Shown: piece by piece, positions 1 through 10,967 of the stretch
Layout of the letters: each line of letters starts with the position of its first letter
Position numbering within the stretch: position 1 is the first letter of the stretch
Made by a program: the position numbers and the translations under genes
Notes under the pieces: model-generated
What the model saw: the letters and a program-made list of their open reading frames with translations, nothing else
The model's database searches: none
Told to the model about the DNA's origin: nothing
Assembly (NCBI GenBank): GCA_900618795.1
Contig: UYJD01000002.1
Coordinates: 1,045,150 to 1,109,149 of the forward strand
Reading direction: 5' to 3'
Length of the DNA: 64,000 bases
Source: Cyanodermella asteris
Taxonomy: Eukaryota > Ascomycota > Lecanoromycetes > Ostropales > Stictidaceae

Positions 1-1183
1 TGATATGCGGCGGCCGGGTTCTGTGGTGTGCGCGCTGGTCAAACACAATGACGAGCAAATGGTCGACTGTGGAGATTTGAGCATTCAGACTGATGCAGGC
101 AGAGACGGCTATCACGCTGGCCGCAGGTCCACCAATGTCCTGTCAATGGACAGTATGCGGTGGTCGCGCATCCGTGGCAGCTTCGAGCCGACCGCCAGTT
201 TGGCAGCGACGAGAGGCTCCCGGGCGTCAACCACCACACAACGAGGCGGTAAGCGGCCGGTCCAGGGTCAGGGCCGGCCGGCAAAAGATGATGCTTCTAG
301 CTTCTTGCGTTGGCGACTGGGCCATCCAGCATGTCGAGAGTCATGCTTTGTGGGACAAATTCGATACGGTCAATACGGCTAGCTTGGTAGACACAGGTCT
401 GGCCTAGTGGACAAGCGTGCAGTGCGCGGAAGAAGCAAGTCGCCCCTTTTGCAGCGGATCATGCTCTGATAGGCATGGAGGCCATCGTTGCCGCACAGTC
501 ACCGCGTTGGATCTTGTCCGCAAGTGTACTAGCCGGTACACGTCTTACCGCATCCTTGTTTTAATGCTCTCGTTCTACCGTTGGCGGCCACTCAGTGTTT
601 CGGTGTGCGACTGGTATTACCGTCGCAACCCTTCCCAAGGCCTGTTTGGCTGACTTAGTTTCCATCACCGCCGCCGTAAACCCTGGCTGGCCCAGCAAAG
701 TCGTGGTCTTTCGCTTATCTCTCGCCGTCCTACCGCTCTGCGACACTAACTGACTTGGTTCGCAGGCTCACCCTAAGGCTCAGCGACCCAAAAAAAAACA
801 GCGTGCCAACTGGTCCATCCGCCCACCCACCCCGGCGGCTTCTGCTCCACGGCACGGTCATCAAGCACGCGGCCGCAGGGCTGTATCTCCCAGAGCTTCG
901 ATTTCAAGACCTCTGCTACTTGCCCATCTTCGTCTAATATATGTCAGCCGAGCCATCCTTGTTCGTTTCTTGGGTTCCTTCTCACCAACCCTCCTGCTCT
1001 AATCGCAACGGAGCTCGAGTCAATTACTGTCCATAATCTTGTTGTTATACCTGTTTGTGCCGCTCCTCCTGCACTATCTATACCTCTCATCTTCTCTCCT
1101 CGACCTGCTCCTTCATCGCCCCCATATAGAACGGCGCCACCAACTGGCTGTCTGCTCGAAGAGCTTGCTGCCCCGTCGCAGCC
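1..1183. other. Intergenic / 5' leader of zinc-finger gene
   Basis: No coding region could be supported here. The last 300 bases are pyrimidine-rich and look like the promoter and 5' leader of the zinc-finger gene that starts at 1184. Short open frames occur on both strands but overlap one another and show no recognisable protein. A tRNA A-box-like string near 396 has no B box downstream. Confidence 0.4.
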
Positions 1184-2872
1184 ATGTCTACCTTCGCACA
1201 CTCCCAGAACATGTTCGAGCACTATGATATGAACGAATACATGGGTGATGCGTTTCCTCGGGACGCATTCACAGGTGCCAAGAACGCGAATGTTCATCCC
1301 TCACAGTTATACCCGCAGTCGCGTACCTCACCATCGGTGACCTACTCGGAAAGTCTTCAACCCAGCATGTCGACCATGTCACACGCATCCGTGGCTTCTG
1401 GCAACAGTACAGCTTCTTCCGCCATGGGCTCTCCGTTCCTCGCCATGTACCAGGACACTGAGATGCCCATGGATGATTGGTCCAAAGACAGATGGGATCT
1501 CGGTGTCGAGCCGAACATCATGGGCCAGGATGACGGCTACATGCCAAACGCTCCCGCAGACGACTTTGACGGGCAAATATCGTTCGTTCAACCTGGACTC
1601 GTAAGCAACTACCCCTACTTCCACCAACCTCATCCAACATTCGACGAACAAATTCCCGATTTTGCGGCACCATCAGCTACCCCCTACGCCATGCCTTCAC
1701 CGGTCCCGACTTCTGGATCCAGCACAGGCTTCTCCTCGGCTACAAACGGCCAGTCACATCAGTCCCTATCACTCAACGGCAGATCACGGCGTCCTTCCGT
1801 GGGCTCAATCGGCTCCGGGTCTGTCTATTCCAAGGGTAGCCCGGTGGTGACTCCTGGCTTCGAAGACGACGGCAACGACCGGGGGAGATGCCCCTATCCC
1901 GGTTGTGGTCGTGTTTTCAAGGACCTGAGAGCACACAAACTTACCCATCAGTCCGAGCGCCCGGAGAAATGTCCTATCGAGAAATGCCAGTATCACATCA
2001 AAGGGTTTGCCCGCAAGTATGACCAGACAAGACACACTCTCACACACTACAAGGGTACCATGGTCTGCGGCTTCTGTCCCGGAAGCGGTTCGGCCACGGA
2101 GAAAAGCTTTAACCGAGCTGACGTTTTCAAACGCCACCTCACATCGGTCCACGGTGTTGAGCAGACTCCCTCAAACAGCCGCCGTAAGGGCCCTACCGCC
2201 TCCAAGAAATCTGCTTCCAAGGACGAGAACAAGGAGGGCAAGTGCTCCACTTGCGGCGCAGTGTTCGGTAGCGCGCAGGAGTTCTACAACCATCTTGACG
2301 ACTGCGTAATGAAGGTCTTGGAAAAGCCAGAGATCAGTGAGGCCCACAACGAGCGACACTTGACCGACGTGAACAACGATCAAGCCGTCAAGGCGACGCT
2401 TGAGCGCAACAACCTGCCCACAGAGATTGATGACGAAGCCGTCCAAGCATATGATGAGGACGAAGACGACATGGAGGAAGATGATGACAACACCTCCGAG
2501 ACCAAGGGTAACACCGCTCTGAACCGCGTCGGCAAGCCCGGTCGGGGGATGACCCGATCCAAAGGTGGAGTTCCAACCGTGACCAAGGGCCGAAGAAAGC
2601 GCAAGGACTACCCTCACTCGTGGGGCTGCAGCAAGGATCAGATGAAGATGAAGAAGCGAGTGCTTTGCATATTCGATGGACAGCGGCGATTGTGGAAAGA
2701 TGAAATGATGATGGACAATGATTACGAAGTGAGATGTCCTCTGGGCGACAACAAGTATGTCACAGACTTGGACATCATGACACTCGAAAAGGCCCGGGGC
2801 CTGCACATGGCTACCGAGGACGAGAAGGGACCTTGGCTGGATGATGAGGAGGTAACGAAGCTTATGCTCTGA
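1184..2872 (+). CDS. C2H2 zinc-finger transcription factor, 562 aa
   Basis: An intronless gene for a probable nuclear DNA-binding regulator. The N-terminal 230 residues are low-complexity and rich in Ser, Pro, Gln and Tyr, as in activation domains. Four zinc-finger-like modules follow: residues about 236-257 (C-x4-C...H-x3-H, with an RCPYPGC start), 264-290, 293-325 (a longer loop between the Cys pair and the His pair) and about 352-373 (CSTC with a final H-x4-C). After them come an acidic run of Asp/Glu near 422-437, a basic GRRKRK patch that could be a nuclear localisation signal, and a conserved C-terminal block ending close to the stop. The start at 1184 sits after a pyrimidine-rich leader and is the first good ATG. 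The family is found in filamentous fungi, but I cannot name the ortholog and its targets are unknown. Confidence 0.85.
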   Translation: MSTFAHSQNMFEHYDMNEYMGDAFPRDAFTGAKNANVHPSQLYPQSRTSPSVTYSESLQPSMSTMSHASVASGNSTASSAMGSPFLAMYQDTEMPMDDWSKDRWDLGVEPNIMGQDDGYMPNAPADDFDGQISFVQPGLVSNYPYFHQPHPTFDEQIPDFAAPSATPYAMPSPVPTSGSSTGFSSATNGQSHQSLSLNGRSRRPSVGSIGSGSVYSKGSPVVTPGFEDDGNDRGRCPYPGCGRVFKDLRAHKLTHQSERPEKCPIEKCQYHIKGFARKYDQTRHTLTHYKGTMVCGFCPGSGSATEKSFNRADVFKRHLTSVHGVEQTPSNSRRKGPTASKKSASKDENKEGKCSTCGAVFGSAQEFYNHLDDCVMKVLEKPEISEAHNERHLTDVNNDQAVKATLERNNLPTEIDDEAVQAYDEDEDDMEEDDDNTSETKGNTALNRVGKPGRGMTRSKGGVPTVTKGRRKRKDYPHSWGCSKDQMKMKKRVLCIFDGQRRLWKDEMMMDNDYEVRCPLGDNKYVTDLDIMTLEKARGLHMATEDEKGPWLDDEEVTKLML

Positions 2873-3144
2873 TGGGTAGTGGTTGGGAGGAAATATCATT
2901 CTCATCGGGATACCAGGTCGGCGACATTCAATATGCGCGGCCACGTTTTATAATTGTTCTTGGACACGGAGGCTGCTGGTCACCTCTTCGAATAAGAAGA
3001 CGCCCACGGGCAGCTGCGATTGCAACTTGTGCTTCATATCGGTGACATCAAATTTGGACGCTATGCAACGTGTCTAATTGCTGTTGAGCTCTCCTCATAA
3101 ATCCTCAACAGTGGTTCTCGCTCCAGTATTCTTCCCTCCCCCCC

Positions 3145-3169
3145 NNNNNNNNNNNNNNNNNNNNNNNNN
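3145..3169. other. Assembly gap (25 N)
   Basis: A run of 25 undetermined bases directly follows a homopolymer of about eight C, so the gap was probably caused by that tract. It lies in non-coding sequence. Confidence 0.99.
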
Positions 3170-3651
3170 CCATTGAACGCACGCGCTCGTGGTAGATTCG
3201 CAAATTTAAGGCTGATCAGATGTCGTCGGAATTCCAAGCACTTCGCGTTGAATTATCTGACCATTTGGGGGATATTTCATATCGGGGCCAACGCAAATAG
3301 GATTGGTACGTTGTGGAAATAGAAGTTGCCCGTGGGGACACACTGAGCGAATAATGGTCGTGCGATCCGACCATGTAGGATCGAAGATATCAAAGTAGAC
3401 AAGGCGGTTTTGTGTCCCTTGTCGATAGTGAAGGAGCATCAGCATCTGAAGGAGCATGAAGGTCTAGGGGGATGGTGGGCCATGCACCCGGACGAAGCGC
3501 GTCGTCGATGTTTAAATCTTCCGCACTAAGAGACTAGTGCACGTGGGCTTTGCGTGGCAGAGGACGCCAAAGGGGTGTTGAGTCAGCAATGCGCGCCGGT
3601 CGCGCGTGCCGTTCAAGCGAACAGCCCGTTATTCGTAGCCAAGTAAGCCCG

Positions 3652-3702
3652 CTGGGCAGGCAAAGGCGAGCAAGCAAAGCAAGCAAGGACAAGCAAACGT
3701 GA
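3652..3702 (+). repeat. Imperfect GCAA/AAGC microsatellite
   Basis: A tract of repeated GCAAG/CAAGC units with interruptions lies about 1 kb upstream of the PP1 start codon. On the opposite strand it gives a Cys/Leu/Ala-rich spurious open frame. Confidence 0.6.
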
Positions 3703-4680
3703 GTGCTGCCGGCCAACACAGACACGCACTGTGCACTACCACCCACGAAACGCGAGCCTCGAGTGCGCCCCCAAAGTAGTCCATCCACCGGGCAAGCAGA
3801 CTGTAGAGACACACTGCTTGCTGTTTGCGCGCGTTTGCGAAGCTTGTCGCCATCCGCATCTGCTTGTCGGCTCCAGCATAGCGTACAGTGTGCTAGGTGG
3901 TGCGCGGCGCTCAGTTTCTCAGCTACCGAAATAGTAGCCTCTGCGCTAGCGTGCGCTCGGGGGTCCCGTTGTCGTGAGAAGTCCCAGAAGTCCCTTCACC
4001 GTCCGACAGCCACGGCCCAGTTGAACACCAAGCACACTCAATCTGCCGACCATCGGTTGTACAAGGTCAATCTTTGTCGACACATCGACTGGCTTCATTC
4101 GACGCGAGCAAGCACGCCCCCCAAGTCCTCATTTCGCACCCTTCACGCCCAGTGACGAGTACCTGGCATTAGCAGCCCACCTTGAGAGAAAAGCGCAGTC
4201 ACCCATCCAGCGAGCTGTCACAACCCGACGCGCTTCCACCAGCGATATTACTGAGAGCCTACGTATCTCATCCCTTGGAGCATCGATTGAGCTTTTCAAC
4301 GTCTTTCATCCCACCGTCGGCTTTGAGAAAAACCAACGAGACACCTCAGCTCTCTTCCCCACATCTAGCCCGGGCACGCGAGGCGTCCACGCCTTTGCGC
4401 TATCACCTGATCCAGTTGTTGAAATCTGGTATGTTGGAGTCTGGTCGTTGCTTCGCCGTGATTGCTGTGATCTTGCAAGCTCCTGCTCCACACGGCTCAC
4501 CCTGCTCTGATCGAAATCCGTCCACGTCCGCATGTCACGACAAACCGCTGATTGCTGACAGATATTTTGGCACGACTGGCCTGAAGCGAAGCGTCGTTTT
4601 TGAAGAGAAGGCCTATAGCGCGCGAGGGGGGCTTTTCCCACGTTTTTGACAACCTTTCCCGTTGGGACTCGAGGGACCAG

Positions 4681-5785
4681 ATGGCCGACCAAAACGACGT
4701 GGACCTCGATTCCATCATCGATAGGCTGCTCGAGGTTCGCGGCAGCCGACCCGGAAAGCAGGTGCAGCTTCTGGAGAACGAGATCAGATACCTCTGCACC
4801 AAAGCTCGCGAGATCTTCATTTCTCAGCCGATACTGCTCGAACTTGAAGCGCCCATCAAGGTATTGCCAACAATGCGTGTCCTAGCTCACAACCGGCCTG
4901 ACTGACCATGACAGATCTGTGGCGATATCCACGGCCAATACTACGACCTGCTCCGTCTATTCGAGTATGGCGGATTCCCACCAGAGGCAAATTACCTCTT
5001 CCTCGGCGATTATGTAGATCGAGGCAAGCAGTCCCTTGAAACGATCTGCTTGCTACTCGCCTACAAGATCAAATACCCCGAGAACTTTTTCATCCTCCGT
5101 GGTAATCACGAGTGCGCGTCTATTAACCGAATTTACGGCTTTTATGACGAGTGCAAGAGGCGGTACAACATCAAACTCTGGAAGACGTTCACGGATTGCT
5201 TCAACTGCCTCCCAATTGCTGCCATCATCGATGAGAAGATCTTCACCATGCATGGCGGGTTGAGCCCTGACTTGAATTCTATGGAGCAAATCCGCCGTGT
5301 CATGCGCCCGACCGACGTGAGTTGTTGCTTGTCTTGTTTAGCGCCCGAATCTTGCTTGCTGACTTCCCTTCAGATTCCAGATTGCGGACTGCTCTGCGAT
5401 TTGTTGTGGTCCGATCCGGATAAGGACATCACGGGCTGGAGTGAAAACGACCGTGGCGTCTCGTTCACTTTCGGGCCAGACGTTGTCTCGCGGTTCCTCC
5501 AGAAGCACGACATGGACCTTATTTGTCGCGCTCATCAAGTCGTTGAGGACGGATATGAATTCTTCTCGAAACGGCAGTTGGTCACCTTGTTTAGCGCACC
5601 AAACTATTGTGGTGAATTTGACAATGCGGGGGCCATGATGAGCGTTGACGAGAGTCTTCTTTGCTCCTTCCAGATCTTGAAACCAGCGGAGAAGAAGCAG
5701 AAGTGAGTTTTGAACCCTACCTCCCATTCTCTTTTGGATGAACAGGATGCTAACCCCGTTGTCCAACAGATTCGGTCGCAGGTAG
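4681..5785 (+). CDS. GLC7: Serine/threonine protein phosphatase PP1 catalytic subunit
   Basis: This is the catalytic subunit of type 1 phosphatase, which removes phosphate from Ser/Thr residues in mitosis, glycogen metabolism and polarity control and is directed by many regulatory subunits. Four exons: 4681-4860, 4915-5316, 5374-5702 and 5770-5785, giving 308 aa. The introns are 54, 57 and 67 bp with GT...AG ends. The metallophosphatase motifs are intact: GDIHG at residues 63-67, GDYVDRG at 91-97, and GNHE with Asn124, numbered as in animal PP1. The fourth exon is only 16 nt and restores the C-terminus KKQKFGRR, the ending I recall for Aspergillus BimG. Without that splice the frame would stop two codons earlier. 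The first exon sits in a frame open upstream, but ATG 4681 gives the normal family N-terminus. Confidence 0.97.
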
Positions 5786-6392
5786 AGTAATTTTGGGTCT
5801 GTCTCGAGTGCGATCCCGTGTCGCCTTCACAGCTGCGAAACGTCACATATTCTGGCTTCTCACGTCCTAGTCGATAGTTCGACCTGGTAGGATTATTCTC
5901 CTGTGGACGTTTGTGGTTCTCGGCTCGGAGGGGTCCGGCTTACAGCTCGAGCAATATTCCACCTCTGGTTCGTGTGACATCTGATTGATGACAGGCCACA
6001 CATGCCATGGGCAATGTGCAATAGTGGGCGCGGGACGAGTGGCTAAGCACTTCAATATTTCAGTTTATTTGGCGCCGTTACCACATGCAAGTATCACTCA
6101 CCCTAGCATAGGTCTGGAATCGGGCATTCCGTCACTGCGAAAGGTAGCACGGTGGTATAACTACGAGGGAAAATAGCGCTTGTGTTTGAAATTAGTTCGA
6201 CCTGAACATTTCTCGGGAGCCAACGTCACTCATGCTATGCCATGTCTTTGCCGGAAAGCTTACGACAATACCGCTTCATGACGCCGTAAGCCTACGGCGC
6301 CAACCCGTTCCTTGACAGTCCAATTGCGCCGTTCGCCACACTCAAATGTGTTCACAGACTGATTCGTCTGACTCTCGAGATCCCGAAAGGTT
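5786..6392. other. Convergent intergenic region (PP1 / PRI2)
   Basis: The 3' flanks of two convergent genes. I see no coding sequence, structured RNA or repeat here. Confidence 0.4.
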
Positions 6393-8016
6393 TCATTCTC
6401 GTTCTTCCTTGGGTCGGGGTGTTGCGCCTCGTTTGAGCATGTAGCTTCGCTTGAAGTAAGTATTTGGATGCACAATGACGTCCAGGTCTGCCGCACTCCA
6501 GGTCCCACTGTCCTTTGCTGCTTGAATCTCCTGCTTGTGTGCAAAGTCGAAAACACGGTTACAGGCAATATGGTATCTCTGCCTGCTCACGTCATCGGCG
6601 ACGCCTCGCAGCACCTCTCGATCAGTGATGCCGGTGCTCTGCAGCAGTGTGGCGAGATTATCGGGGCTGAAATGTCTGTACGGACATCCGTGGCTTTCGC
6701 CGCTTCCGGGTGGATGTTCTGTCAGGATCTTCTGACATGAGAAAGGCGAATAGCCTCTGCCTCGACGGTTTGCATCCCCGCCAACATCGCCATATGAGTG
6801 TCTGACATTGTATCGATATTCCTTGTTGAAAGTGTCGTCTGTGATCTTGCTGAATGACTGTCGCCAGAAGAGAATGCAATCTTCCATGCTGAGCCCGAGC
6901 CCTTTGAGGAACAGCGTGTACTGCAGTCGCCCGAAATGCTTGAGATGGCTGTTCTTGCGAAGATTCATATGCAAGTTGCGCATGCAGAGAGGAAAGTGCT
7001 GAGATAGGTTGTCGATCGAGCCTGCGTTGATCGTCGCTCCGTCTAGGCTGCTGTCCGTATCTGAGAGAGTGGAGTCGGGTGTCGCAAACGACTTTGACAA
7101 ATGGTTCAAGATCGGAGTCAAGCGGTCATCTTCGTCGAGTCGAGGTAAAGCACGTGCCGTGAGCTTCCAACACAGTATCAGTATATATCCACACGCCATA
7201 GAACAGATTCTTGACTCACCTCCAGCGCCTTTTCCAGCCTTATGCTGAATTCGGAAAACACCATGCTGGCCTGTTCCCTGCCTGGGACGTAGGCTTTCCC
7301 GGCTCTGACGAGGACCTTGCGGTTCTCCACAAGCTCAGGTACACGTTCCCAGTCGACCTTGAACCACGCCGTCTCTTCGTTCTGGCCCCGCCGCTGACCG
7401 GACGTGTCCAGCTGATACAAAACGTCTCGTAGCTCTCGCTTCTCTGCATCGCTCACATTCTCCCATTCAAAGTCGAGTGAGTCGACAAACGCCTGCCGCT
7501 CTCTGCTGTCATCGGTGTTGAAACGTAACCGCCACAATGCGCTCTCGTTACGCATGAAGCGTCGCCGCAAATCCTCAGTAGAAGAGAAAGCGAGTCTGAG
7601 TATGAAATGCGAGTAGTGGTCTTTGCGTCGTTCAGCCTTGAGCGTATCGTCGGCAGCGCCTTGATTGGAGGAAGTATTCGATCGGAGAGGAAGGTATTTC
7701 TGAAGGATGGGGTTCATGTGCGCTGCAGTCTCTGCCAGCGTCTTGTTGCGAAAAGAGCATGCTTCGAGTTCGGCGAGCACTGATGGTTCAATTAGCTATC
7801 GATTGAGGCAGTCGTACGTGTGTTCTTACCCCGTAGTCTGTCAATGGCCCATTGTTCAAATTGCTCGAGTGTGATATCCGCCGTGGGTGGGGTGTCGTAG
7901 AAGTTCAGGCGGTAGGGATATGTTTGTTGCTTGTAGGTGGCTTCGGTGAACTGCTGCTTGCGGTGGCTCACCCTGTTCCTCCTCTTGCTGTCAAATCGAT
8001 CCGTACTGCTCTTCAT
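6393..8016 (-). CDS. PRI2: DNA primase large subunit (iron-sulfur protein)
   Basis: This is the regulatory subunit of the DNA polymerase alpha-primase complex, which makes RNA primers at replication origins and on the lagging strand. Three exons on the minus strand: 8016-7830, 7779-7220 and 7163-6393 (introns 50 and 56 bp), giving 505 aa, a normal length. The four cysteines that hold the 4Fe-4S cluster fall at 309, 392, 409 and 450; the spacings of 83, 17 and 41 nearly equal those of the yeast protein (81, 17, 40). Between them lies the conserved stretch around RKNSHLKHFGRLQYTLFLKG. The first splice joins AIDRLR to VLAELE in frame. The start is uncertain: the frame stays open to 8118 with other ATGs (8073, 8031), but ATG 8016 gives the usual short N-terminus before the RRN...HRK.QF motif. 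Confidence 0.93.
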
Positions 8017-9395
8017 GATTGCTGCCGCCATTGTTGTCGCGATGTCCCACAGAATGAGATGGACGGCATACATTCGGCTCGGAGGTGGACGCGCCGCGTT
8101 TGCTTTACGCGACCCCATTAAACGCGTCTAGCGCACGGGCCACCTTGGAACGACGCATATCAGACTGATTGAAAAGATTGGAACGCCATTCGAGACTCTC
8201 GACGGCCAGGCTAGACGCCGCCGGTCGCGCTCGAGCATCACGCTGAAGCAGAACTGCTTTTTCAACACTGCAATCAAACTCTTTTCGAGAACAGCATGCC
8301 TCAAGGCGGTTGGGCAAATGTCGTGGCGTAAGTACTGCAGCTTCTATTTACTCTATTTGGATGCATATCTACCCTAAGGGATAGCATTGGAGGTACCTAC
8401 AAAACTCGATGCTTACGTACTCCCCAAAATGCCACTGTAATTAGGTATATAAGTCGTTATAAGGGACGTTCAGAGGTATCGCCATCCGTACTTGCGCCAC
8501 GACTTCTACCCACCCGTCTAGGCGGTGCCCACGTGGTCCTAAAGACGCTGATCTATCATCGATTTCACATGAGACCTGCAGTATGATTCTGCGCTCTGCC
8601 GCCGCGATTCGGGGTGCACCCCATCGGCCAAGAGAATGACCGTACTCTGGGAGATCATCGTCTCGTACCTACCTATACAGGACGTGAATGAGCAGATCGC
8701 GGCTCCTTGGAATCCGGCAGACTGTCTGGGCAAAGAAAACTAGCTCCATGGTCAGTGGCCGAGTGGCGTGAATGCGTTGGCTCACCTGCTCGTGCTCCCA
8801 TCTTCGCACCTAGGTTCAGAGATCTGTTCTCAGAAATATCTCCTACATGATTCTTGCTATGTCGCTGATCGATAGCTTGAGGCCATCTGCGACTGTTCAC
8901 CGCTAGAGGCACGCCACACTCGTGTTCCCTCAAGTCTTGATCTGGAAACAATCTTGACGAGTTGGGGTCGCTCGTCGACGCGATACTACAAGCATGCTCT
9001 CTGGCCTTGACACCCATGCAAGCGCAGACCATGCCATGTATACATTCCTTTCTCGAGGTCCCCAATGCCATCGCTTATAGCGTCATGTCTGTGTACTACG
9101 GACGACTGCCCGCTTCTACCTTCGTGTTTTGCTGCAAGCCAAGCTCTTCCACAAGTCCCCATGCTGTATCTTGTATTGTCTACGCCTCTTTCGAGCTCTG
9201 CACACTGAAGCCTTCCACGATCACATCGGCAACGGTCAGTGCGTCCATTATGGATACGACATCTATAGGGAACGAAATCTTGCCATTCCGCACCTGTTAT
9301 CCATCGTCGTTCACCTCCTGCCAGGTGCTTCGCCTCGTGTCTTTGAGAGTTTACTGTGGCTTGAAACATTCTTGGACCTATCTGTACGAATTCGG
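8017..9395. other. Divergent intergenic region
   Basis: About 1.4 kb lie between the start of PRI2 (-) and the secreted-protein gene (+). The part from 8330 to 8470 is more AT-rich than its surroundings. An open frame on the minus strand at 8673-9071 has no recognisable features and I do not call it. Confidence 0.4.
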
Positions 9396-10055
9396 ATGGC
9401 GTCAAATTCACTCCTCCGTGTTGAGTTGATGCTACTCTTCATCACTGCCTTCGTCTTTACTCAAGATGACTGTCCCGACGGCGAAGTCTGCCTCTGCAGC
9501 TGCTGCTTCACCTGCTCCCCATCCTCAAAGATAGTCGAGCCAGCCAACAACGCGACCATCAAAATCAGCAAGGCGGTGCAGAACTTTGAAGAAGACCTCA
9601 CGTTTGAGATCGTCTACTGCAGCGCGGCGTTCTTCAAGACCAGCTCTGTACATGTGGGTATACGCCGCGAAGGCCCAGGTCGCTAATGCTCACCCTTGCC
9701 AGCTAGACGCATGGTTGGGACTCTACCGAGGCGCTGATGTTCCAAAAAGCGATGACCTCAATTTTCTCACCAATGGACTTGCGATTGGCACCACACCCTC
9801 GGGCTATGGCTCTGTAGCTGGGCTTTTCACGGGCTACAAGGACAACGTGACAGTATTTCCTGGCGATAGCGATTTGGCGACGGTACAGCGCGTGCTGACT
9901 ATTTACAAAGTGACAACCGGTAGGCCGCTCAGATTGAACATTAAGTCTATTTGAAGCTGACGAGTTCAGGCTACTACACACCGTGCACGATCGAAACGCA
10001 TTCCCTCACTTTGAACTTTGCGTTGGAATTCGGAAATGATACGAGTTGCAACTGA
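9396..10055 (+). CDS. Small secreted cysteine-rich protein (orphan), 186 aa
   Basis: I do not recognise the family. The model has three exons: 9396-9653, 9703-9919 and 9970-10055, with introns of 49 and 50 bp. The phases match, a CTAAT branch-site-like string precedes the first acceptor, and the join yields one frame ending at TGA 10053. The protein opens with a hydrophobic segment (about residues 6-22, LMLLFITAFVF) that looks like a signal peptide and is followed at once by a cluster of Cys residues (DDC, EVC, LC, SCC, FTC). The rest is Thr/Val/Leu-rich with alternating polar and hydrophobic residues, suggesting a beta-sandwich, and carries potential N-glycosylation sites (NAT, NVT, NDT). 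A Cys pair near the C-terminus could form a disulfide. By inference it is exported and could be an effector or surface protein. Confidence 0.6.
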
Positions 10056-10967
10056 TGTTGGCGGATCAAGGTTCAATCAAAGGCAGGACTTCCTGGATAG
10101 CGCTTCGAGCAGGTTTGACTGGTCGAACTCCGGGTGTGCGGCGAAGCGATAAGCATGCGATCGAAGGAGATACTATGAGCGTGCTGCTCTCTTACTACAA
10201 CGTCGGAGAGTCGTCACCACCTCATCATAACACATCTGTGGTCGATGACTACGTATGGTGAAGCAATTTGTGTCAAGACTTTGACCAACGAGATAAGCTT
10301 CTGTTCGTCTACCACGATGCTCTTCCTGGCGTAGCGACTGCCAGTGAGCTAGGACGAATGTTGGAAAACTTGCGAGTCACCTCAAACGACGGGTAGTACA
10401 AAGACTTTCAAGATTGCTGAGCCGAGACCGTCAAGATGCATTACAGAACCACGTTTTCTTAACGCGCCTAACCTGAAAACGTTCCTGGCGCCATAACAGA
10501 CTCACGACCGTGTATGTTCATCCAGCGACCCAAAAACGCTCCCAACCTAGCTCCCAAACCCACGCTCATGAGAAGGACAGTTCGAAACCGAGACCCGGTG
10601 TACACACCTCCAACGCCGGTGAAATCCATTAGCCGTGACCTTGCTGAACGCTCGAACACTAGACAAATATTCGCAAATACCGAAATCAGGAAGACCCGGA
10701 CTAAACGACCAGGTCTTGGAAAGCAACACCTTCTGTGGTGTATGGAACAAGGCTTCTGTAAGCTGTGGACAAGGAAGTCATGCTCGTACAGGAGCACTCT
10801 CCGAAAAAGACAAACGCCTTATGACTTCGACCCACAATGGCAGTCAATGCTGAATTCAACAATGCCAGACAGGTCGATGGTTGTGTCAATCGTGCAAGCA
10901 CAGATTGTGAGTCGTCGCCGCAAACGATGTACGCCGAGGAGCCGAGCAAGGGGGCTGCCAAATTTGG
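10056..10967. other. Intergenic region, no supported gene
   Basis: Overlapping open frames exist on both strands (10514-11023 +, 10468-10797 -, 10701-10961 -). None shows a known motif or a consistent exon chain, so I leave them uncalled. The minus-strand frame near 10640-10510 encodes a short Gly/Leu-rich stretch that could be a relic of a small membrane protein. Confidence 0.3.

Larger units (their letters stand above)
2873..4680. other. Intergenic region and long PP1 leader
   Basis: This stretch holds the 3' end of the zinc-finger gene, an assembly gap, a GCAA-type simple repeat and what is probably a long 5' leader for the phosphatase gene. A plausible leader intron runs from GTATGT at 4429 to a CTGACAG acceptor ending at 4561; this is only suggested by the splice signals. 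The open frames at 3703-4155 and 4182-4649 show no recognisable protein and I treat them as chance. Confidence 0.35.

Noticed and set aside
391-450. tRNA A-box-like string (TGGCCTAGTGG)
   Set aside because: No B-box or cloverleaf follows within the needed distance.
4182-4649. 155-codon open frame upstream of PP1
   Set aside because: It overlaps the probable PP1 leader and contains a likely leader intron; composition is not protein-like.
10468-10797. Minus-strand frame with a Gly/Leu-rich segment resembling a small membrane protein
   Set aside because: Splice sites could not be joined into a convincing protein and no family was recognised.
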